Below are positions 1 through 5,583 of a stretch of 6,501 nucleotides of DNA, piece by piece. The notes beneath the pieces were generated by a model, which was given only the letters and a program-made list of their open reading frames with translations, did not search any database and was not told the origin of the DNA. Both the position numbers and the translations under genes were made by a program. Source of the DNA: Actinomycetes bacterium. Its GTDB lineage: Bacteria > Actinomycetota > Acidimicrobiia > Acidimicrobiales > RAAP-2. Numbering within the stretch: the first letter of the stretch is position 1; the number at the start of each line of letters is the position of its first letter. The stretch spans positions 1 through 6,501 of the forward strand of contig JAKABC010000097.1 of the NCBI GenBank assembly GCA_021802025.1, in the 5' to 3' direction.

Positions 1-1
1 C

Positions 2-184
2 GACCTCGCCCGGGTCAACGTGAACGGCGGGGCCATCGCGCTGGGCCACCCCCTAGGCGCCTCGGGCGCGAAGCTGACCGCGACGCTGGTGAACGAGCTC
101 GAGCGCACGCGGGGGCGCTGGGGGCTGCTCACCATGTGCGAGGGCGGCGGGCTCGCCAACGCGACGGTGATCGAGCGGCTCTAG
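2..184 (+). CDS. Thiolase (acetyl-CoA C-acyltransferase family), C-terminal fragment
   Basis: This is the last 60 residues of a thiolase; the 5' part lies outside the window. Thiolases cleave 3-ketoacyl-CoA with CoA, or condense two acyl-CoAs, in the cytoplasm. Two family landmarks are visible. GHPLGASG (residues 15-22 of the fragment) carries the active-site histidine. GLLTMCEGGGLANA (41-54) matches the C-terminal thiolase signature position by position and includes the cysteine that acts as acid/base. The fragment ends VIERL then TAG. The TMCEGGG form is typical of FadA-like acyltransferases of actinobacteria, so a beta-oxidation role is more likely than a PHB-type biosynthetic thiolase, but the fragment cannot settle substrate. 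The gene converges on crgA and both stop codons lie in the same CTAG palindrome, so it is probably unrelated in function to the minus-strand operon. Confidence 0.9.
   Translation, partial: DLARVNVNGGAIALGHPLGASGAKLTATLVNELERTRGRWGLLTMCEGGGLANATVIERL
181..184. other. Shared CTAG stop codons of convergent genes
   Basis: The four-base palindrome CTAG supplies both stops: TAG at 182-184 ends the thiolase on the plus strand, and TAG read on the minus strand from 183-181 ends crgA. The two coding regions overlap by three bases, with no untranslated space between them for a dedicated terminator. Confidence 0.9.
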
Positions 185-453
185 CGGAAGCGGGTGGCGA
201 GGTAGAAGCCGGCGAACATCGCCACCAGCCCCAGCGCCAGGTACCACGGCGAGGTCGCCCCGGGCAGCACGTCGAGGTAGTTGAGCGTGATCACGATCAC
301 CCCGAAGAGCAAGAGGTCGAGGATCGCCCAGCCGTACCACCACGGGCTGTGGTGGGCCGAGGTCGGCGTGCGCCGGGTGACCCGTCCGCGCGACACCGGG
401 TCGACGTAGCGCCCGACGGTCTTGCGGGGGTCGCGCGGGGGGGTCTTCGCCAT
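181..453 (-). CDS. crgA: Cell division protein CrgA
   Basis: This encodes a 90-residue membrane protein of the CrgA family. CrgA is an actinobacterial divisome component; in mycobacteria it contacts FtsZ, FtsQ, FtsI and peptidoglycan synthases, and in Streptomyces it restrains septation. The protein has a basic cytoplasmic N-terminus (residues 1-35) with the family-like SRGRVT segment at 21-26. Two membrane spans follow at about 37-59 and 69-88, joined by a short outside loop (NYLDVLPGATSPW), and the end is LATRFR, matching the family's ending of the LATRWR type. Length and two-span topology fit the family. The ATG start lies 14 nt after the pknB stop and no in-frame start occurs in that gap. 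No convincing Shine-Dalgarno sequence precedes it, so translation may depend on coupling to pknB. It is the last gene of the operon; in Mycobacterium crgA also lies near pknB, but separated by other genes. Confidence 0.88.
   Translation of the reverse strand: MAKTPPRDPRKTVGRYVDPVSRGRVTRRTPTSAHHSPWWYGWAILDLLLFGVIVITLNYLDVLPGATSPWYLALGLVAMFAGFYLATRFR
193..226. repeat. 8-bp inverted repeat inside the crgA 3' end, possible thiolase transcript terminator
   Basis: GGTGGCGA (193-200) and TCGCCACC (219-226) are perfect 8-bp complements separated by 18 nt. On the plus strand the hairpin would begin 9 nt after the thiolase stop codon, a suitable place for a transcript end. There is no T-tract, the loop is long, and the sequence lies in the crgA coding region, so codon constraint or chance is a real alternative. 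Confidence 0.25.
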
Positions 454-467
454 CGGGGTGATGCTAC

Positions 468-2405
468 TTAACCCTGCGTGGTCGTTCCGCCGCCCCCCGG
501 GACCGTCATCTCACAGACCTGCAGGTCGATCGTCGATCCGTAGGTGGCGTTGGTGCCCCCGGGGACGCTCTGGGTCGTGACCGTGGGCTGGGTCGCGCCC
601 AGCGGGCACGGGGTGGTCGGGTCGACCGAGTAGCTCGGCTGGAGGTTCTGGGCCTGCAGGGCGCTCGTCGCCTGGCTCTCGGTCTCGCCGATCACGTTGG
701 GCACCACCACCTGGCAGTAGCCCGAGGAGAGGATGAGCTGCACGCTCGAGCCGGCCTTCACCGGGGCTCCGGCGGCCGGCAGGGTCGCGACGACGAGGCC
801 CGACTTCACCGTGTTCGAGCAGGTCCGTCCCTGCACGCCGTTGACGACGAGCCCCTGGTTGGTCAGCGTCGCGGTCGCTTGGACGACGTCGAGACCGGTG
901 ACGTTCGCGATGGGGTAGGTGGACCCCGACGCCAGCACCGTGAGGACCACCGTGTCGCCGGTCTGGGCCTTGGTGCCCGGCTGGGGGCTCTGGGCGAGCA
1001 CGGTGTTGGGGATGACGGTGCCCGTGCCCGGCGGGTTCGAGGTGTAGGAGATCTTGTAGCCGAGCTTGGCGTCGTTGATCTGGGACTCGGCGTCCGAGAG
1101 CGCGAGGCCCACGTAGCTCTGGATGGTGACGGGCGAGGAGGTGTTGCCCTCGGAGAGCGTGAGGGTGACGGCCTGGCCCTGGACGACCTTGTGGCCGAAC
1201 TTCGGGAACGAGCCGATCACGGTGTCGCGCGGCTGCTTGGACTTGGCGTAGGTGGTGTCGACGCTGAATCCGTCGGCCTTCAAGGTGGAGCGCGCCTGTT
1301 GGATGTTCTGGCCCAGCAGGTCGGGCATGGTCGAGACCCCGGTGTGGGTGTGCTGGTACCAGGCGAAGCCGGCCGCGGCCGCGGCCACCACCACCAGGGC
1401 CGCGATGAAGCCGGCCCAGCCCCCGCGCGAGGAGCGTCGCCGCGCCACGTCGGTGCGCGGCCCGCTCATGATCGGCACGGCCTGGGTCCGCTCGCCGCCC
1501 GCGACGACGGCGACGGCCCGGGTGGCGTCGGCGCCGAAGTAGGCCCCGTCCCCCGAGCCGGCCCGCACGGGCTCGCCCTCACTGAAGCGGATCAGGTCGG
1601 CGCGCAGCTCGTCGGCGCTCTGGTAGCGGTGGTGCGGGGACTTGCCGAGGGCCTCCATGATGATGGCCTCGAGGTCGTGGGGGACGTCGGGGTTGAACTC
1701 GGTCGGGCTGGGCACCACCGAGTGGACGTGCTGGCTGGAGACGTCGACCGGGGTGTCGCCCACGAAGGGGGGCCGGCCGGCCACCATCTCGAACAAGACG
1801 ACGCCCAGGGAGTAGACGTCGCTGCGCCCGTCGACGGCGATCCCCTCGGCCTGCTCGGGCGAGAAGTAGGTCGCCGTGCCCATGACCGAGCCGGCGGCCG
1901 CGAGGTGGTCCTCGCTGGCGACGGCCTGGGCGATGCCGAAGTCGGTCACCTTCACCTGGCCCTCGCGGGTGATGAGGATGTTGCCGGGCTTCACGTCGCG
2001 GTGCACCATGCCGGCCCGGTGGGCGAAGCTCAGGGCCGAGGCGACCTGGGCCCCGATCTGGGCCGCCCGCGAGGGCGAGACCGACCCGGTGTGGCGCAGC
2101 ACCTCGGCCAGCGAGGTGCCGTCGATGAGCTCCATGACGATGAAGTAGGTGCCCTCGTCCTCGCCCCAGTCGAAGACCGGGACGATGTTGGGGTGGCTCA
2201 GGTTGGCCGCCGCCTGAGCCTCGCGGCGGAACCGCTCGACGAAGGCGGGGTCCCCGCTCAGCTCGGGGTAGAGGATCTTGAGGGCCACGGCCCGGTTCAA
2301 CAGGGTGTCGTGGGCCCGGTACACCATCGCCATCCCGCCGCGCGCGATCAGGTGGGTGACCTGATAGCGGTTCGAGTAGAGCCGGGTGTCCTCAACCGTT
2401 TCCAT
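468..2405 (-). CDS. pknB: PASTA-domain Ser/Thr protein kinase, PknB type
   Basis: This is a 645-residue transmembrane Hanks-type kinase. The cytoplasmic kinase domain (about 14-275) shows a glycine-rich loop (ARGGMAMVY, 21-29), ATP lysine K43, likely helix-C partner E62, catalytic HRDVKPGN (135-142, base D137), metal-binding DFG (155-157), the conserved GT at 176-177 and SPE (182-184). A juxtamembrane linker follows (about 276-328), then one membrane span (about 329-349). Four extracytoplasmic PASTA repeats lie at about 357-420, 425-494, 496-562 and 563-631, with a Gly/Thr-rich tail. PASTA repeats bind muropeptides or lipid II in this family. The activation loop lacks the threonines equivalent to T171 and T173 of Mycobacterium PknB; alanines A169 and A171 stand there. 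The linker holds candidate phosphothreonine sites T295, T307 (a TQ) and T318. Cysteines 529, 564, 600 and 631 are all outside the membrane. The ATG start has a weak GGGGG 4 nt upstream and lies 42 nt after pbpA. No separate pknA is present, so this may be the locus's only kinase. Confidence 0.96.
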   Translation of the reverse strand: METVEDTRLYSNRYQVTHLIARGGMAMVYRAHDTLLNRAVALKILYPELSGDPAFVERFRREAQAAANLSHPNIVPVFDWGEDEGTYFIVMELIDGTSLAEVLRHTGSVSPSRAAQIGAQVASALSFAHRAGMVHRDVKPGNILITREGQVKVTDFGIAQAVASEDHLAAAGSVMGTATYFSPEQAEGIAVDGRSDVYSLGVVLFEMVAGRPPFVGDTPVDVSSQHVHSVVPSPTEFNPDVPHDLEAIIMEALGKSPHHRYQSADELRADLIRFSEGEPVRAGSGDGAYFGADATRAVAVVAGGERTQAVPIMSGPRTDVARRRSSRGGWAGFIAALVVVAAAAAGFAWYQHTHTGVSTMPDLLGQNIQQARSTLKADGFSVDTTYAKSKQPRDTVIGSFPKFGHKVVQGQAVTLTLSEGNTSSPVTIQSYVGLALSDAESQINDAKLGYKISYTSNPPGTGTVIPNTVLAQSPQPGTKAQTGDTVVLTVLASGSTYPIANVTGLDVVQATATLTNQGLVVNGVQGRTCSNTVKSGLVVATLPAAGAPVKAGSSVQLILSSGYCQVVVPNVIGETESQATSALQAQNLQPSYSVDPTTPCPLGATQPTVTTQSVPGGTNATYGSTIDLQVCEMTVPGGGGTTTQG

Positions 2406-2447
2406 GTGACCCCCGAGCCTACGCCGTGACCCTATTCAACGGACCCG

Positions 2448-3935
2448 TCACCCCGGGCACGCGTGGGAGGCCGCGGGCTGGCCGGCCTGCACGGCGAGCC
2501 CCCCCTCGATCAGGCAGGCGATGATCGGTCCGGCCACGCTGGCGCCCGTGGCCGAGGTCACCTGGAAGGGCACGACGACGGCCGCCGCCACCGTCGGGTC
2601 GCTCGCCGGAGCGAAGGCGATCAGCCAGTCGTCGGTGTTCTGGGCGGCCGTACCGGTCTGGGAGGTGCCGGTCTTCGCGCCGACGTCGTCGGCCGCGGGG
2701 AAGATGCCGGCCGCCGTGCCGAACTTGGCGACGTTGACCATCAGCGGGACGATCTGGGCGGCCTGGGCGGCCGAGAGGGGCGTCTTCCAGACGCGGTCCT
2801 TGAAGCGCGCGACCACCGCCCCGTCGGGCCCGGTGATCTCCTTCATGAGGTGGGGCACCATCTCCACCCCACCGTTGGCGACGGTGCCGGCGATCATCGC
2901 GTCCATGAGCGCCGACTCGCGCACGTTCTGCTGGCCGAGCGAGGAGTAGGCCAGCTGGGGCAGGTCGTAGGTGAAGGCCGAGGCCGGCGGGAAGTTGCTC
3001 GCCGCCACGCCGGGCATGTCGAGGGGGGGCACCTCGTTGAAGCCGTAGGCGTCGGCCGCGGCGGACAGCGCGTTGCCGCCCAGGTCGAGCCCCACCATCG
3101 CGAAGCCGGTGTCGCACGACGGCGGGAGCATCTCGGCGATCGTGCCGCCGCAGAGCTCGTAGGCGTAGTTCGAGAGGGTCTTGTTGGAGTCGGGCAGGTG
3201 GATGTAGGTCTTGGCGGGATAGACCTTCTTCAGCAGCTGGGGCTTGGAGCGCAGCACCGCCGAGGTCGTCACCACCTTGAAGGTGGAGCCCGGGGGGAAG
3301 GTCTGCTGGGTGGCGAGCTCACCGAGCGGCGGGAAGCCCTCGGCGTTGTTGGTCGTGTCCTTCTTCCAGGCGGCCGCGGCCACGGGGTAGCTCGAGGAGG
3401 TGAAGGGCACGGGGTCGTAGGTCGGGTTCGAGTACATCGCGAGCACGGCCCCGGTCTTGGGGTCGATCACGACGCCGGCCCCGTCACGCCCGGCCAGGGC
3501 GTGCTGGATGACCCGCTCCAGGCCCACGTTGAGCGTGAGCACGACGTTGTCGGCCGCCTGGGTCGGGGCGAGGACCTGGGCCAGGCTCTGGGGCGGCTGA
3601 GCGTGGGGGGTCAGCTGGCGGTTGTACTGCGCCTCGAGCGCCCAGGTGCCGTAGTAGGGCGAGACGAAGCCGACCAGTCCCGACGTGAGGCTGCCCAACG
3701 GGTAGATCCGCTTGTAGGCGCCGTTGGCCGCCGGCACCGACTGGGCGAGGATCGTGCCGTCGGCCGCCACGATCTCGCCGCGGGGCTGGTCCGCGACGAC
3801 GGTGTTGTTGCGCGGGTTGATCGGCGAGGCGTCGAGGGCCTTGGCGCGGAAGAACTGCAGGTTGATGCTCTGGCCCACCACCACCGCGAAGAGCAGGAGG
3901 ATGACCCCGGCGAGCACGGCCAGGCGGCGTCCCAC
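2448..3935 (-). CDS. pbpA: Penicillin-binding protein PbpA (class B transpeptidase, D,D-transpeptidase)
   Basis: The 495-residue product is close in length to mycobacterial PbpA (about 490). It cross-links peptidoglycan stem peptides outside the membrane. One N-terminal membrane anchor spans about 5-22, then a dimerisation-type region (about 30-145) and the transpeptidase domain (about 150-480). The acylation motif is STFK at 217-220 with catalytic S217, inside FPPGSTFK. The third motif is KTGT at 421-424. The second motif, normally SxN, reads SCD at 273-275; the codon is a clear GAC. Cysteines 262 and 274 flank this site and 474 and 493 lie near the C-terminus, so two disulfides are plausible. 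The start is GTG, 2 nt after the pstP stop, with a good ribosome site. In Mycobacterium rodA precedes pbpA, but here pstP abuts it directly. In mycobacteria PbpA is a PknB substrate. Confidence 0.95.
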   Translation of the reverse strand: MGRRLAVLAGVILLLFAVVVGQSINLQFFRAKALDASPINPRNNTVVADQPRGEIVAADGTILAQSVPAANGAYKRIYPLGSLTSGLVGFVSPYYGTWALEAQYNRQLTPHAQPPQSLAQVLAPTQAADNVVLTLNVGLERVIQHALAGRDGAGVVIDPKTGAVLAMYSNPTYDPVPFTSSSYPVAAAAWKKDTTNNAEGFPPLGELATQQTFPPGSTFKVVTTSAVLRSKPQLLKKVYPAKTYIHLPDSNKTLSNYAYELCGGTIAEMLPPSCDTGFAMVGLDLGGNALSAAADAYGFNEVPPLDMPGVAASNFPPASAFTYDLPQLAYSSLGQQNVRESALMDAMIAGTVANGGVEMVPHLMKEITGPDGAVVARFKDRVWKTPLSAAQAAQIVPLMVNVAKFGTAAGIFPAADDVGAKTGTSQTGTAAQNTDDWLIAFAPASDPTVAAAVVVPFQVTSATGASVAGPIIACLIEGGLAVQAGQPAASHACPG

Positions 3936-3937
3936 GG

Positions 3938-5131
3938 CTAGCCCTTCCCCGCCGTGGTGGTGGTCGACGACGTGGAGCTCTTAGTCGTCGTCGTGGTCGA
4001 GGCGACACCGAGGCGCCACTCGTGGAAGAGGTTCTTCGCGTAGGCCCGGGCCGCGTCCAGGGTCGGCTCGGGGATCGTCGCGCGGACCGCGCGCTGGTCG
4101 AGCGGGCGCAGCTGGCCCATCGAGTAGGGCGTCGCCTCGAGCAGGATCGGCCGGTACCAGAGCACGCCCGAGGGTTGTCCCTGGTAGATGACGACGGCCC
4201 CCTTGTAGTCGGCCAGGTAGTACGAGGAGTACGCGTACCAGTGGGTGAGCGCGACCACCCCGGCCGCGACCGCGAGGAGGACGACGACCCCGAGCAGGGC
4301 CCGTGCGCTGAAGCGCCGCGGGCGGCCGCTCCCCTTGGGCCGGCCGAGCGCCGGAGCCGGCGGCGGGGCGCTCGTCACGGTGCGGCGGATCGGCGACGCC
4401 GCGGGGGTGACCTCGTCGAACTCGAGTAGCACGACCGAGATGTTGTCGTGACCCCCGGCGGCCCGGGCCGCGGCCACGAGACGGGAAACGGCGTCGTCGA
4501 GGTCGACCGGGTCACCGGCCAGGCGCGCCAGTTCGTCCGGGGCGAGTTCGTTGGACAGCCCGTCGCTGCACAGCAGGATGCGGTCGCCGACCTGGGCGTC
4601 GATCGACAAGACGTCGACGGAGACCTCCTCTTCGACGCCCACGCCCCGGGTGAGCTGGTGACGGCGGGGGTGGACCTCCGCCTCCTCGGGCGTGAGCCGG
4701 CCCAGGCGGACCCACTCCTCGGCGACGCTGTGATCGTGGGTGAGCTGGCGCAGCGCGCCGTCGCGCAGTTGGTAGGCGCGCGAGTCGCCCACGTGCACCA
4801 GCGTCGGCGACGCGGCGCCGGAGTAGTCGTAGGTGACCGCGACGGCGAGCAGCGTCGTGCCCATGCCGAAGCGCTCGGGGTTCTCCTTGGCGTCACGGAC
4901 GACCGCGGCGTTGGCCCGCTCGACCGCGGCGACCAGCCCCTCGACCGACTCGTCGGCTCGGTAGCCCTCGCACACCATCTCCACGGCGATCTGGGCCGCG
5001 ACGTCCCCGGCCGCGTGACCGCCCATCCCGTCGGCGACCACGGCGAGGTCGTCGTCGACGTAGACGGCGTCTTGGTTGGTCTGGCGCACCAGTCCGATGT
5101 CGGTCGCCGCGGCGTAGCGCCACCGGGTCAA
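3938..5131 (-). CDS. pstP: PP2C-type Ser/Thr protein phosphatase PstP
   Basis: This encodes a 397-residue membrane-anchored phosphatase of the metal-dependent PP2C/PPM family, which dephosphorylates PknB-type kinases and their targets. The catalytic domain (about 5-238) has the expected motifs: QTNQD (17-21), VADGMGGH (32-39), HVGDSRAY (113-120), LCSDGLSN (187-194) and GGHDN (226-230); the aspartates coordinate metal. A basic, proline-rich linker (about 245-275) leads to a membrane span (about 276-296), then about 100 extracytoplasmic residues ending in a Thr/Ser-rich tail (379-393). The reading frame is open upstream to 5629, but the catalytic domain begins right after TTG at 5131-5129. That TTG overlaps the fhaB stop (TTGA) and has a GAGG site 7 nt upstream, so I chose it. 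Known orthologues are followed by rodA; here the next gene is pbpA after 2 nt. Confidence 0.95.
   Translation of the reverse strand: MTRWRYAAATDIGLVRQTNQDAVYVDDDLAVVADGMGGHAAGDVAAQIAVEMVCEGYRADESVEGLVAAVERANAAVVRDAKENPERFGMGTTLLAVAVTYDYSGAASPTLVHVGDSRAYQLRDGALRQLTHDHSVAEEWVRLGRLTPEEAEVHPRRHQLTRGVGVEEEVSVDVLSIDAQVGDRILLCSDGLSNELAPDELARLAGDPVDLDDAVSRLVAAARAAGGHDNISVVLLEFDEVTPAASPIRRTVTSAPPPAPALGRPKGSGRPRRFSARALLGVVVLLAVAAGVVALTHWYAYSSYYLADYKGAVVIYQGQPSGVLWYRPILLEATPYSMGQLRPLDQRAVRATIPEPTLDAARAYAKNLFHEWRLGVASTTTTTKSSTSSTTTTAGKG
3942..3950 (-). promoter_or_regulatory. Ribosome binding site for pbpA, inside the pstP 3' end
   Basis: Read on the minus strand this is GGGGAAGGG, 6 nt before the GTG start. 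It lies in the last codons of pstP, so translation of the two genes is probably linked. It supports GTG at 3935-3933 as the pbpA start. Confidence 0.7.
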
Positions 5132-5583
5132 CGAACGACCTCGAGCAGCACGCCGCCGACCTGGACGATGTCGCCCTTGGCGAGGTGGACCCGGCCCTGG
5201 ACCGGCTCTTGGTTCACGTAGGTGCCATTCGTCGAGCCCAGGTCCTCGATGGTGAGGTCGCCGTCGTCGTTGCTCACCCGGGCGTGTCGCGAGGATATGT
5301 AGCTGTCGAGCACGCTGAGGTCGCAGTCGGGGCTGCGCCCAATCAGCACGACGCCCTCGACGTCCACCCGCTCGCCGCTGCGCTCCTCGGGCTCGAGGAT
5401 CTCGAGGGCGAGTCCCCCGCGCCGGCGACGGCGCCGCCCCCCACCCTGGTCCTCGGTCGGGCGGGCCTGGATCTGGGCCACCCGCAGCACGCGCAGGAGG
5501 AACAAGACGGCCACCACCATCACCAGGACCTGCAGCGGGCGGATGATCGCGGCGTAGTTCGTCGTCGCGAAGAGGTTCGTCAA
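5128..5583 (-). CDS. fhaB: Membrane-anchored FHA-domain protein FhaB (FipA-like)
   Basis: The 151-residue product has one N-terminal membrane span (about 14-33), a cytoplasmic linker with six consecutive arginines (50-55) that fits the positive-inside rule, and a C-terminal FHA domain (about 58-150). FHA domains bind phosphothreonine; the binding-site motifs are present as IGRSPD (81-86, R83), SSRHA (97-101) and GSTNGTYVN (116-124). The protein should hold phosphorylated partners of PknB at the membrane; in mycobacteria FhaB/FipA links the kinase to division and elongation proteins. Size and order match the mycobacterial protein. The start codon is TTG at 5583-5581, overlapping the fhaA stop as TTGA, so translation is likely coupled; its ribosome site is weak. 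The mycobacterial FhaB threonine before the FHA domain is not obviously conserved; T43 is the only linker threonine. Confidence 0.93.
   Translation of the reverse strand: MTNLFATTNYAAIIRPLQVLVMVVAVLFLLRVLRVAQIQARPTEDQGGGRRRRRRGGLALEILEPEERSGERVDVEGVVLIGRSPDCDLSVLDSYISSRHARVSNDDGDLTIEDLGSTNGTYVNQEPVQGRVHLAKGDIVQVGGVLLEVVR
5139..5142 (-). promoter_or_regulatory. Ribosome binding site fixing the pstP TTG start
   Basis: GAGG on the minus strand stands 7 nt before the TTG at 5131-5129, within the last fhaB codons. It justifies starting pstP here rather than at the end of the much longer open frame that overlaps fhaB. Confidence 0.65.

Noticed and set aside
879..2429. 516-codon plus-strand open frame opposite pknB
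   Set aside because: Its translation is low-complexity Gly/Val/Asp/Arg-rich sequence with no domain, and it mirrors the codon pattern of pknB, whose kinase and PASTA motifs are unmistakable. Long antisense frames are expected in GC-rich genes.
2406..2447. Possible separate promoter for pknB in the 42-nt gap (TTGAAT and TAGGCT on the minus strand)
   Set aside because: The two elements are only 12 nt apart, too close for a sigma-70-type promoter, and nothing better is visible.
2419..3117. 232-codon minus-strand frame overlapping pbpA, and a similar one at 3484-4008
   Set aside because: Both are Arg/Pro/Gly-rich out-of-frame translations of pbpA; the overlapping true frame carries STFK and KTGT.
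2463..3941. 492-codon plus-strand open frame opposite pbpA
   Set aside because: Same kind of shadow: biased Gly/Arg/Val/His composition and no recognisable domain, covering pbpA exactly.
3946..3990. Repeated GTC/GTG/GTT-type triplets at the pstP 3' end as a possible tandem repeat
   Set aside because: They encode the Thr/Ser-rich C-terminal tail (379-393) and are explained by runs of threonine codons; no regular longer unit is present.
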